Of a DNA stretch of 47,024 nucleotides, positions 8,701 through 14,729 are shown piece after piece. Source of the DNA: an uncultured Bacteroidales bacterium (GTDB lineage Bacteria; Bacteroidota; Bacteroidia; Bacteroidales; Tenuifilaceae). The stretch is taken from assembly GCA_937926785.1 (NCBI GenBank), contig CALBBQ010000019.1, forward strand, positions 1 through 47,024, read 5' to 3'. The position numbers were made by a program, and so were the translations under genes. Below the pieces are notes generated by a model that had not been told where the DNA came from, made no database searches, and saw only the letters and a list, made by a program, of their open reading frames with translations. Each line of letters starts with the position of its first letter. Within the stretch, counting starts at the first letter, position 1.

Positions 8701-9476
8701 TTCCACTTACCGTATGAGTCGTTATATAGCAGCGTTTCAGGTCCTTCTGCGTAGAATAGTATATAGTCGCCCTGGTTGAATACCCCATCGCTTCCCTTTT
8801 CCATGAATATGGGAATTGGCAGAATGGCATCGTAGCCCTCAACATTATTCATTAGGGGAAGTTCCCTCCCGCCATTACCCCATAAGCTGATATTCGTTGG
8901 ATCGGAAAAACCGTATTGCAAAAGTTCAGCATACGTTACTTTATATACACCTGATCGGGATACACCAATTTTTACCCACTTCCCGCTACTAAGCACCGAG
9001 TTTGATAGCTGAACTTTATGAATGTTGAAAGATTTTTTATCAATATTCTTTTTACGAATTATTCTGTATGTAATTGATACCAACTTTTCAGTATCTCCAG
9101 AACTGTTTGCTCTTAGAGTGGGGTAGGTGAAGTGAATAAAGCTCTTATCGCCGGTTCGGAGTCGTTGAATTTCAGGCTGAATATTCTTTTGCAAGTCCTT
9201 GCTTTCAAATACCATATTTCCATGAATTGGCTCCCATTGTGTAGATATGATCTCAACGTCATAATAATCTATACTGTCAGAGTTAGGGAGGGGAATCGCT
9301 TCATTAAAATATGGGGCGATATCGTTCTCGTAAGGGTAACAAGCCCCTTCAAACCAAAGGCATTTGGTTACAGGATTAGGCTCATCGTACCAGTTAAGAA
9401 CCTTGTTAATGGGATCCTGCGAATGAGCCGTAATTGCTGATATTGTTAATAAAATGCTTACAAAAACTTTACTCAT
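5709..9476 (-). CDS. porU: type IX secretion system sortase PorU
   Basis: PorU is a surface-exposed gingipain-like (C25) peptidase. It removes the C-terminal sorting domain of T9SS cargo and attaches the cargo to anionic lipopolysaccharide. Counting from ATG 9476 the protein has 1255 aa. It has a signal peptide (MSKVFVSILLTISAITAHSQ), a long N-terminal beta region, and a C25 catalytic domain with His766 in YTGHGNE and Cys800 in TATCEFSRF, a spacing like that of gingipains. Ig-like domains follow, then a C-terminal domain of the T9SS sorting type (YCTPNPVSN... KGIYIARL). The frame extends upstream to 9539, but that 21-aa extension would precede the signal peptide, so 9476 is preferred. First gene of the minus-strand run leading to porV. 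Confidence 0.93.
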   Translation of the reverse strand: MSKVFVSILLTISAITAHSQDPINKVLNWYDEPNPVTKCLWFEGACYPYENDIAPYFNEAIPLPNSDSIDYYDVEIISTQWEPIHGNMVFESKDLQKNIQPEIQRLRTGDKSFIHFTYPTLRANSSGDTEKLVSITYRIIRKKNIDKKSFNIHKVQLSNSVLSSGKWVKIGVSRSGVYKVTYAELLQYGFSDPTNISLWGNGGRELPLMNNVEGYDAILPIPIFMEKGSDGVFNQGDYILFYAEGPETLLYNDSYGKWKWKKHGYTNTIYYFLTTSQPQLIMQTAETPAEVENYSTTSFDQVTTFEKNDTNLVKSGREWFGEIFDVVTSYSYNITTPHLLVSSPFSIWVRLAARSASASSFTLRYNGTSSNINVNSVPIGDELANVVSVTEQFFDGITTSQNLNIEVAYNKPQSGSVGLMDFISVQTRHELAFNGSQMIFRDFSSVGANRIAKFSVGNSTATTQIWDITNIHEVKRINTNLSGGIITYKQSTETLKTYIAFDPGKAYSIESYTSIGNQNIRGNGFYNYFIVTHPQFKPQAEELAQLHRQRSNLSVAVYTTNEVYNEFSGGNPDVAAIRNMLRYFYRAATSDEDKPKYLLLFGDGSYDNLSNKTGNTNFILTYQSERSINPVSSFVTDDFFGLLDDNEGEGSGFLDVGIGRFPVSTPEQAANMVSKVKRYLDDEEVDDWQSRLVFIADDEDGNVHMQDANNLAKYIEENHPAYNIQKIFFDAFPQETLPGGQRYPRVTQAINSAVNNGALLVNYTGHGNERWLAHEKVLMLQDVLSWKNAKRLPLFITATCEFSRFDDYHNTSTGEWVLLNPNGGAIAMLTTTRLVYSSPNFTLNYNFVQQLFGTDADGEFYRLGDLIRITKNLTGTGYNKLNFTLLGDPAIRLRYPSYRVNVNQINHKDVGELTDTLKALEKVNIKGDVVNSSNIKINSFNGIVTVTVYDKEKTITTLANDGGSPMNFKVRDNTIFKGFATVQNGSFTIDFTVSKDINYAYGKGKISLFAYDGLRTALGYHDSIIVGGIGSPVQMDNEGPAIEIFLNDMKFRDGGIADSNPLLLIHLSDPSGINTTGIGIGHDLTATITYPNGQSTDINLNEFYKANINDYTHGKAEYRLTGLPEGLYKVEVKAWDTFNNSSKGSLTFRVLAEGKPTITNFYCTPNPVSNFTHFYFESNVLTIQNVKIEIFDLSGTKVAELRKNNVFTGGYRIGPLEWNATNFNGAKLSKGIYIARLTANLGNTSQRATTKILLY

Positions 9477-9587
9477 TGGTGCATACTGTGTTGCAAATAA
9501 ACAAAACTTTACGTTACCTTTACGTTTAGTTTCCAACAATAAAAAACGAAAATAGTTAGTTCTTATTACAACAATAGTTCGAACTAA

Positions 9588-10625
9588 ATGGCATTTTGCA
9601 ATAGAGTTAGGTTTGGTCTCCTGTTATTGATTTTTATCATTCCTTTTACCAATTTAAGAGGACAGGACCCTGTATTCTCACAGGTTTTTTTTAATCCTAC
9701 CATGCTTAACCCTTCATATGCTGGGGCAGGGAAGGAAATTCGGTTAGGAATCATTTACCGCAACCAGTGGACTATGATAGATATGCCTTACTCCACGTTT
9801 GGGGTAAGCTATGACAGGTTACTTTTTTCAAGTTCAGCGTCTAAAAATTCTATTCGGCCCCGTTCACTCTTTTCAGGGAAAAGTGGAATTGGCTTTAACA
9901 TTATCAGCGATGTGGAGGGTAAAGGAGTATTCTCAAGAAACACAATCGATTTGATTTATTCCTACGGAATACAGCCTGCTTATAACGCCCACGTACGTTT
10001 TGGGCTCCAAACCAGTGCAATATTTCGTACACGTGGTTTTTCAGGACTAGTTTTTCCAGATATGATTAACACAGCCGGAGATGTGGTAGGTTCATCCGAT
10101 GCAGTGGGCTATACCACATGGAATTATGATATTGCGCTAGGTATTGCTGGTGATTATGACAACTTTTACGGTGGGTTTGCAGTGCATCATCTGTTACAAC
10201 CCGTAGAGGCAAGTTTTACAGGTGGTAGCGCTTATATCCCAAGAAAATATACTTTTCATTTGGGAGCCGACTTCAATCTATATAAATGGAGGCGATTTAA
10301 AGAAGTTCTTCTATTCAGTCCCAATGTAATCTACATCCAGCAGCTTAATTTTAACCAGTTGAACATTGGCTTTTATCTGTCAAAAAACTGGGCTGTTGCA
10401 GGAATTTGGTTAAGGGAAAACCTTAGTCTAAGCAGTCATTCTTTTATAGTAACCCTTGGCTATGCCGATGATGTATTCCGTATGGGATACAGCTATGATT
10501 TCAGTATAATGCGCTATGGATTAAGAGGATTGCCAACTTCATCGCATGAGGTAACCTTGGGTTGGAATTTTGAGTATAAAAGGGGTAAGAAAAAATTCAG
10601 GTACATAAAATGTCCAAAATTTTAA
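9588..10625 (+). CDS. PorP/SprF family type IX secretion outer-membrane protein
   Basis: A 345-aa outer-membrane beta-barrel. It has a signal peptide ending at LRGQ and the family hallmark QDPVFSQVFFNPTMLNPSYAGA, followed by RNQW. The family includes PorP (bound to PorK/PorN/PorE in the T9SS ring) and SprF (adhesin secretion partner). Adjacency to porU (divergent, 111 nt apart) and gldJ suggests a T9SS or gliding role, but paralogues are common in this phylum and I cannot say which member this is. The last strand is followed by a basic tail rich in Lys and Arg. Confidence 0.88.
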   Translation: MAFCNRVRFGLLLLIFIIPFTNLRGQDPVFSQVFFNPTMLNPSYAGAGKEIRLGIIYRNQWTMIDMPYSTFGVSYDRLLFSSSASKNSIRPRSLFSGKSGIGFNIISDVEGKGVFSRNTIDLIYSYGIQPAYNAHVRFGLQTSAIFRTRGFSGLVFPDMINTAGDVVGSSDAVGYTTWNYDIALGIAGDYDNFYGGFAVHHLLQPVEASFTGGSAYIPRKYTFHLGADFNLYKWRRFKEVLLFSPNVIYIQQLNFNQLNIGFYLSKNWAVAGIWLRENLSLSSHSFIVTLGYADDVFRMGYSYDFSIMRYGLRGLPTSSHEVTLGWNFEYKRGKKKFRYIKCPKF

Positions 10626-10647
10626 ATTTTTGCAATTTAATTAGGTG

Positions 10648-10674
10648 TTGAACAAAATAATATTTATATATTTG
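10648..10674 (+). promoter_or_regulatory. probable promoter of gldJ
   Basis: TATATTTG (10667-10674) matches the -7 consensus TAnnTTTG; a TTG at 10648-10650 lies 16 nt upstream, slightly short of the usual spacing. Start of transcription would fall near 10680, with a leader of about 27 nt before the gldJ ATG at 10707. Confidence 0.5.
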
Positions 10675-10706
10675 AGTTGTATTAAAATGAGAAAATTCCT
10701 ACAGCT

Positions 10707-12230
10707 ATGAGCTTAAATTATAGAATCTTACTTTTGGCAGTAGCCGGTGCTTTTGGTCTCACTTCTTGTGGTTTATTTGGCAAGGGTGGAGGAAGAGGTG
10801 TTTCCGAAAAAACCGGTTGGAATTACAACGATCCTGAAATGGGAGGGTTTGAAGTTGTAATGAACTGGCAACCCGAAGCTGGTCCCGGACTTGTTTTTAT
10901 TGAGGGTGGTACTTTTATAATGGGTCGTGTTGAACAGGATGTGATGTACGATTGGAATGCTAAGCCCCGCAGGGTTACCGTTACCTCTTTCTACATGGAT
11001 GAAACCGAGATAAGTAATGTGGATTGGCGCGAGTATGTTCACTGGTTGAAAAGGGTTTATTCAGATTACCCCCAGGTAATACGTGCAGCCTTACCCGATA
11101 CGCTGGTTTGGCGTTCGCCCCTTGGCTATAACGAGCCTTTTGTAACCGATTATTTCCGTCACCCTGCATACAACGATTACCCTGTTGTTGGCGTTAACTG
11201 GCTTCAGGCAAACGATTACTGCATCTGGCGTACCGATAGGGTGAATGAAATGTTACTGATAAAAAAGGGAATCATTGAGCTCGAACCAACTCAGAAGGGC
11301 AGAGATGTATTTAACACGGAGGCTTACCTGGCCGGACAGTATGAAGCCAAAACAAAAAAGCTTTTACCTAGCCTTGATCCCAACCAACCCGAAGGACGCC
11401 ATGTTCGTTTCGAGGATGGTATCCTTTTACCCAAGTATCGCCTTCCAACCGAAGCAGAATGGGAGTTTGCAGCATCTGGATTAGTGGGCAACACCTACGA
11501 TGAGCGTATGGTGGAACGTCGAATCTACCCTTGGAACGGACACAACGTCCGTAATCCTGAATCAAAAGTTCGTGGACAGATGATGGCAAACTTCGTTCGT
11601 GGCCGTGGCGACTTCATGGGGTTGGCCGGTAACCTGAACGATGAGAATACTTTCCCTGGCCCTGTTAAATCATACTGGCCCAATGATTATGGTCTATACT
11701 GTATGGCCGGTAACGTGAATGAATGGGTGCTTGATGTGTACCGCCCATTGAGTTTTGAGGATGTTGATGAAATTCGTCCCTACCGCGGTAACGTGTTTAA
11801 AACTCCTTACGATCTTGAAGGAAACTTTGCAAAAAAAGACAGTTTGGGACGTATTCCTTACAGAGAGGTTACCGAAGAGGAGGCTGCTAATCGTCAGAAC
11901 TACAACAAATCTTACTATATAAACTACAAGGATGGTGATATTGCTTCAACATTAGATTTCCGTGAAGGTGAAACCATCAAAGAAAAGCATTCCGACAGGA
12001 TGTATGATCAGGGTGATCAGCAGCTCAAGAATAGGGGTATGACAACCCTCATTAACGACCATGTTCGTGTTTACAAGGGAGGTTCATGGAAGGATAGGGC
12101 TTACTGGTTGAGTCCTGGTACTCGAAGATTCCTTGATGAGGCTTCATCAACCAACGATATCGGTTTCCGTTGTGCCATGGAGGCGGTTGGTGCCCAGTCT
12201 GCCAAGAAGCGCGGAGAAAAAACACGATAG
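10707..12230 (+). CDS. gldJ: gliding motility / T9SS-associated SUMF1-type lipoprotein GldJ
   Basis: A 507-aa lipoprotein (lipobox GLTSC, Cys21) with a formylglycine-generating-enzyme (SUMF1) fold. Visible motifs are VFIEGGTFIMG, FYMDETEISNVDWREYV, YPVVGVNWLQANDYCIWR, LPTEAEWEFAA, GNVNEWVLDVYRP and the closing KGGSWKDRAYWL...RFLDEASSTNDIGFRCAM. GldJ and its paralogue GldK/PorK share this fold; GldJ is known to stabilise the gliding/T9SS machinery in Flavobacterium. I call GldJ because it stands directly before murF and near porU/porV, as I recall for Flavobacterium johnsoniae. It could instead be a PorK-like paralogue. The membrane-distal C-terminus is basic. Confidence 0.85.
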   Translation: MSLNYRILLLAVAGAFGLTSCGLFGKGGGRGVSEKTGWNYNDPEMGGFEVVMNWQPEAGPGLVFIEGGTFIMGRVEQDVMYDWNAKPRRVTVTSFYMDETEISNVDWREYVHWLKRVYSDYPQVIRAALPDTLVWRSPLGYNEPFVTDYFRHPAYNDYPVVGVNWLQANDYCIWRTDRVNEMLLIKKGIIELEPTQKGRDVFNTEAYLAGQYEAKTKKLLPSLDPNQPEGRHVRFEDGILLPKYRLPTEAEWEFAASGLVGNTYDERMVERRIYPWNGHNVRNPESKVRGQMMANFVRGRGDFMGLAGNLNDENTFPGPVKSYWPNDYGLYCMAGNVNEWVLDVYRPLSFEDVDEIRPYRGNVFKTPYDLEGNFAKKDSLGRIPYREVTEEEAANRQNYNKSYYINYKDGDIASTLDFREGETIKEKHSDRMYDQGDQQLKNRGMTTLINDHVRVYKGGSWKDRAYWLSPGTRRFLDEASSTNDIGFRCAMEAVGAQSAKKRGEKTR

Positions 12231-12249
12231 TTAATCGCAATAATATTCT

Positions 12250-12285
12250 GAAAACCTCATACCTTTATGAGGTTTTCTTTTTTTA
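12250..12285 (+). terminator. Rho-independent terminator after gldJ
   Basis: A perfect 12-bp stem (12250-12261 with 12266-12277, GAAAACCTCATA and its complement) with loop CCTT is followed by a T-rich tract. It lies 19 nt after the gldJ stop and 12 nt before murF, so murF probably needs its own start of transcription or readthrough. Confidence 0.88.
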
Positions 12286-12296
12286 AATAAGTAGTT

Positions 12297-13589
12297 ATGA
12301 TTGAAAATATTTATCAGGAGTACAAAAAAACGTGGCAGGTTACCACCGATAGTCGTAAAGTAACAAAGGGCTCAATTTTTTTTGCGCTAAAAGGCGAAAA
12401 CCACGATGGTAACTCCTATGCTGCAATGGCAATTGATAACGGAGCAGCCCTGGCTGTCATCGATAATCCTGCTTATCAATGCAACAGGTGCATTCTGGTT
12501 GAAAACTCTCTGTTCACGCTTCAACTTCTGGCAAACTATCATAGGAAAAAATTAAATACAAAAATTATTGCCATTACCGGTTCGAATGGTAAAACCACAA
12601 CCAAAGAGTTGTTCTATACAGTCCTCTCCAAAAAGTTTACCACAAAGGCAACGGTAGGAAATTTCAATAATCACATCGGAGTACCCTTGACCCTTCTTTC
12701 TTTATCTCCCGATATTGAGTTCGCTATTGTTGAGATGGGGGCCAATCATCCTAAGGATATAGCTCAGCTCTGTGAGATTGCTCAGCCCGATTATGGTATT
12801 ATTACCAATATTGGAAGAGCTCACCTTGGTGGTTTTGGCGGATTTGAAGGAGTTAAGCAAGCAAAAGGCGAACTATTTGAGTATTTATCGTTACATGAGG
12901 GAACTGTATTTTTCAACCCCAAAAATCACATACTTGTTGAATTGGTAGAAAAGCATAAAGTAAAGAACGCAATCCCATATAGTGAGTACATACAGAACTT
13001 CTCGGTCAACTCAGATTCTACAAATCCTTACCTGGAACTTTCCTTGCTAGACAAAAGTGGCCTATCAATTACTATTCAAACTAAACTGGTTGGTAGCTAC
13101 AATTCCGAGAATGTTTTAGCAGCATACGCAGTTGGAAAATATTTTGGATTAGACTCAGAATCGATTAAAAATGCTATTGAAGAATACTACCCTTCCAATA
13201 ATCGTTCGCAGTTAATTAAGACCAAAAGCAATACCGTAATCATGGATGCCTACAATGCAAACCCATCGAGTATGGAGCAGGCATTGATGAATTTTTCTAA
13301 AATTGAGCGAAGTAACAAAGTAGCCATCTTAGGCGAAATGCTCGAATTGGGTGAATATAGCCATATTGAACATAAGAAAATAGCAGATTTGGCTTTCTCC
13401 CAACAGTTAAGCGCTATCTATCTTGTTGGTAGTGAGTACGAATTTTCTAAATCGATGGCTAATGTGAAATTTTTCCTAACGGTTGATGAATGCTTGGAAT
13501 ATCTAAAAAAAGAACCAATAGAGGGTGCAATGATATTACTTAAAGGCTCCCGTGGCGTTAGGCTTGAGAAACTTCTGGATGTCTTATAA
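12297..13589 (+). CDS. murF: UDP-N-acetylmuramoyl-tripeptide--D-alanyl-D-alanine ligase
   Basis: Last cytoplasmic amino-acid ligase of peptidoglycan synthesis: adds D-Ala-D-Ala to UDP-MurNAc-tripeptide using ATP. The 430-aa protein shows the Mur ligase order. An N-terminal substrate domain has TTDSRKVTKGSIFFALKGEN. The ATP loop is ITGSNGKTTTKE, followed by FNNHIGVPLTLL, and the central domain has EMGANHPKDI and ITNIGRAHLGGF. The C-terminal domain has IMDAYNANPSSMEQAL and LGEMLELGEYS. Starts at ATG 12297. Its 3' end faces the tRNA-Val/GIY-YIG locus, separated by a bidirectional hairpin. Confidence 0.95.
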   Translation: MIENIYQEYKKTWQVTTDSRKVTKGSIFFALKGENHDGNSYAAMAIDNGAALAVIDNPAYQCNRCILVENSLFTLQLLANYHRKKLNTKIIAITGSNGKTTTKELFYTVLSKKFTTKATVGNFNNHIGVPLTLLSLSPDIEFAIVEMGANHPKDIAQLCEIAQPDYGIITNIGRAHLGGFGGFEGVKQAKGELFEYLSLHEGTVFFNPKNHILVELVEKHKVKNAIPYSEYIQNFSVNSDSTNPYLELSLLDKSGLSITIQTKLVGSYNSENVLAAYAVGKYFGLDSESIKNAIEEYYPSNNRSQLIKTKSNTVIMDAYNANPSSMEQALMNFSKIERSNKVAILGEMLELGEYSHIEHKKIADLAFSQQLSAIYLVGSEYEFSKSMANVKFFLTVDECLEYLKKEPIEGAMILLKGSRGVRLEKLLDVL

Positions 13590-13612
13590 TTTTTCATAAC
13601 AGTAATGCAGAG

Positions 13613-13636
13613 AAACCCCACGGGTTGTGGGGTTTT
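13613..13636. terminator. bidirectional terminator hairpin, copy 1 (murF / GIY-YIG cassette A)
   Basis: AAACCCCAC (13613-13621), loop GGGTT, GTGGGGTTT (13627-13635). It serves murF on the plus strand (TTTT then CTGTT) and the tRNA-derived cassette on the minus strand. The same hairpin recurs at 13981-14005 and 14363-14386, so it is part of the duplicated unit. Confidence 0.75.
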
Positions 13637-13643
13637 CTGTTGG

Positions 13644-13709
13644 TGGGAGCTACAGGGATCGAACCTGTGACCCTCCCGACGCTAGTCGGGATGCACTGAA
13701 CCGGCTGAA
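13644..13709 (-). pseudogene. tRNA-Val 3' fragment with replaced anticodon arm (cassette A)
   Basis: On the minus strand this runs from the D-arm (CAGCCGGTTCAG) through a T-arm and acceptor 3' strand identical to tRNA-Val at 14394-14468 (CACAGGTTCGATCCCTGTAG, CTCCCA). The Val anticodon arm is replaced by a 7-bp palindrome TCCCGAC/GTCGGGA with 4-nt loop TAGC, so no 7-nt anticodon loop can form. The 5' acceptor strand is missing. It cannot be a working tRNA. Its first part overlaps the 3' end of the GIY-YIG gene. Cassette A alone has CCA after the discriminator (CTCCCACCA). Confidence 0.85.
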
Positions 13710-13957
13710 TAGGGGAATCCGCAGAGGGCCTCGATTCTTTTTCTGGACTTCCAGGCCTTGAGCTGGCGCTCGCGCATGCGGGCCAGGCGGATGGAATGGA
13801 AGGTCTCGAGGTGGACGAGGACCCAGTCGCTGGCCTGGCCGGTGAAACCCTTATGGAATGAGTTGTGGCGGCGGATACGCTCGTGGACGTCACCGGCTGT
13901 TGAACCGATGTAGAAGCGGTCGGCGGATCTGGAGTATATGATGTAGGTGCAGGGCAT
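13682..13957 (-). CDS. GIY-YIG nuclease family protein, cassette copy A
   Basis: A 91-aa single GIY-YIG domain. It starts MPCTYIIYSRSADRFYIGS (the GIY/YIG strands), then a DVHERIRRHN segment with the conserved Arg, and LETFHSIRLARMRERQLKAWKSRKRIEALC with the catalytic Glu in the helix. Small proteins of this group are often annotated as UvrC-like or UPF0213, but this one lacks other UvrC domains. ATG 13957 is preferred over 13990 because the extension is only translated terminator/linker. The last codons (GSVHPD, stop) are read from the tRNA-like sequence, and the TAG lies in the palindrome loop. It is nearly identical to copy B and clearly more GC-rich than its surroundings. Probably a DNA endonuclease acting on this tRNA locus (inference). 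Confidence 0.82.
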   Translation of the reverse strand: MPCTYIIYSRSADRFYIGSTAGDVHERIRRHNSFHKGFTGQASDWVLVHLETFHSIRLARMRERQLKAWKSRKRIEALCGFPYSAGSVHPD

Positions 13958-13980
13958 GGCTGGAATCGGGTAAATGCAGA

Positions 13981-14005
13981 AAAACCCCACGGGTTGTGGG
14001 GTTTT
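13981..14005. terminator. bidirectional terminator hairpin, copy 2 (between cassettes)
   Basis: AAAACCCCAC (13981-13990), loop GGGTT, GTGGGGTTTT (13996-14005). On the minus strand it follows the tRNA fragment of cassette B and precedes GIY-YIG copy A, which starts 24 nt further on. It repeats the hairpins at 13613 and 14363. Confidence 0.75.
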
Positions 14006-14012
14006 CTGTTTG

Positions 14013-14078
14013 TGGGAGCTACAGGGATCGAACCTGTGCCCCTCCCGACGCTAGTCGGGATGCACTGAACCGGCTGAA
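14013..14078 (-). pseudogene. tRNA-Val 3' fragment with replaced anticodon arm (cassette B)
   Basis: Same structure as the fragment at 13644-13709: a D-arm part, a TCCCGAC/GTCGGGA palindrome with loop TAGC instead of the anticodon arm, and intact T-arm and acceptor 3' strand. It differs by one base before the T-arm (GGGGCACAGG instead of GGGTCACAGG). It lacks the 5' acceptor strand. It lies between the GIY-YIG B gene, which it overlaps, and the terminator hairpin at 13981-14005. Confidence 0.85.
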
Positions 14079-14326
14079 TAGGGGAATCCGCAGAGGGCCT
14101 CGATTCTTTTTCTGCTCTTCCAGGCCTTGAGCTGGCGCTCGCGCATGCGTGCCAGGCGGATGGAATGGAAGGTCTCGAGGTGGACGAGGACCCAGTCGCT
14201 GGCCTGGCCGGTGAAACCCCTGTGGTGGGAGTTGTGCCGGCGGATACGCTCGTGGACGTCACCGGCGTTTGAACCGATGTAGAAGCGGTCGGCGGATCTG
14301 GAGTATATGATGTAGGTGCAGGGCAT
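14051..14326 (-). CDS. GIY-YIG nuclease family protein, cassette copy B
   Basis: A 91-aa single-domain GIY-YIG protein differing from copy A at only a few residues (SNAGD for STAGD, SHHRG for SFHKG, WKSRKR identical). It begins MPCTYIIYS at 14326, which is preferred over 14371. Its upstream linker is 12 bp longer than that of copy A. It stands directly downstream of tRNA-Val and the tRNA terminator and ends, like copy A, at a TAG inside the palindrome of a tRNA-like fragment. High GC content and tandem duplication suggest acquired, mobile DNA. No integrase or transposase accompanies it. Function as a homing-type nuclease is inferred, not shown. Confidence 0.83.
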   Translation of the reverse strand: MPCTYIIYSRSADRFYIGSNAGDVHERIRRHNSHHRGFTGQASDWVLVHLETFHSIRLARMRERQLKAWKSRKRIEALCGFPYSAGSVHPD

Positions 14327-14362
14327 GGCTGGGAGAATCAGCGGAATCGGGTAAATGCAGAG

Positions 14363-14386
14363 AAACCCCACGGGTTGTGGGGTTTT
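14363..14386. terminator. terminator hairpin of tRNA-Val (copy 3)
   Basis: AAACCCCAC (14363-14371), loop GGGTT, GTGGGGTTT (14377-14385). On the minus strand it begins 8 nt after the tRNA-Val 3' end and is the presumed original terminator of the tRNA gene; the two copies downstream belong to the cassettes. Confidence 0.8.
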
Positions 14387-14393
14387 CTGTTTG

Positions 14394-14468
14394 TGGGAGC
14401 TACAGGGATCGAACCTGTGACCCCCTGCTTGTAAGGCAGGTGCTCTGAACCAGCTGAGCTAAGCTCCC
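14394..14468 (-). tRNA. tRNA-Val (anticodon UAC)
   Basis: The 75-nt cloverleaf folds fully. The acceptor is GGGAGCT/AGCTCCC with discriminator A, the D-arm is GCTCAGCTGGTTCAGAGC, and the anticodon stem is CCTGC/GCAGG with 7-nt loop CTTACAA (anticodon TAC). The T-arm is ACAGG TTCGATC CCTGT. CCA is not encoded. It is the only intact tRNA in the window. It is flanked on its 5' side by two 70-bp decayed copies and on its 3' side by two GIY-YIG cassettes carrying its 3' part. Confidence 0.95.
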
Positions 14469-14483
14469 AATACATTTCTCAGC

Positions 14484-14538
14484 CTGTGACCCTCCCGATG
14501 TGAGTCGGGATGCTCTGAACCAGCTGAGCTAAGCTCCT
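14484..14538 (-). pseudogene. tRNA 5' part, remnant 1 of a 70-bp tandem unit
   Basis: On the minus strand this begins AGGAGCTTAGCTCAGCTGG like tRNA-Val, runs through the D-arm, and has the stem CCCGA/TCGGG with a 6-nt loop CTCACA. It stops after GGTCACAGG, just before the T-loop; the 3' half is missing. It is followed by CTGAGAAATGTATT, then by the intact tRNA. The period to tRNA-Val and to remnant 2 is 70 bp. The anticodon stem is that of the cassette fragments, not that of tRNA-Val. Confidence 0.75.
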
Positions 14539-14552
14539 AATATATTTCTCAG

Positions 14553-14607
14553 CCTGAGACTCTAACAATGTGAGCCGGGAAATTTTAAACTATTGAGCTT
14601 TATTGGC
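14553..14607 (-). pseudogene. tRNA 5' part, strongly decayed remnant 2
   Basis: Second 70-bp unit, offset exactly 70 bp from remnant 1 and sharing the tail CTGAGAAATATATT. The tRNA-like part retains AAAGCTCAATAGTTTAAA, CCCGGCTCACATTG and GTCTCAGG but has many substitutions, so it is an older copy of the same arrangement. It has no coding or tRNA function. Confidence 0.6.
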
Positions 14608-14729
14608 TATTTCCCTTTGGAAATGCGATGCAAAAGTATGGTAAAGTTTGAAATCTACAAAATATTTTTTGAAAAATATTTTTAGAAAAAAAGTTATGAG
14701 AAGGAACGAATTGAAAATCAGAAATATGA

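Noticed and set aside
13594..14262. A 222-codon minus-strand frame open through both GIY-YIG cassettes and both tRNA fragments
   Set aside because: It is the out-of-frame shadow of GC-rich GIY-YIG genes, low-complexity (Ser/Pro/Thr/Arg) and without domain features. The GIY-YIG frame has clear motifs.
14484..14538. A second tRNA gene (anticodon CAC) upstream of tRNA-Val
   Set aside because: The anticodon loop has only 6 nt and the 3' half (T-loop and acceptor strand) is missing, so it cannot fold as a tRNA.
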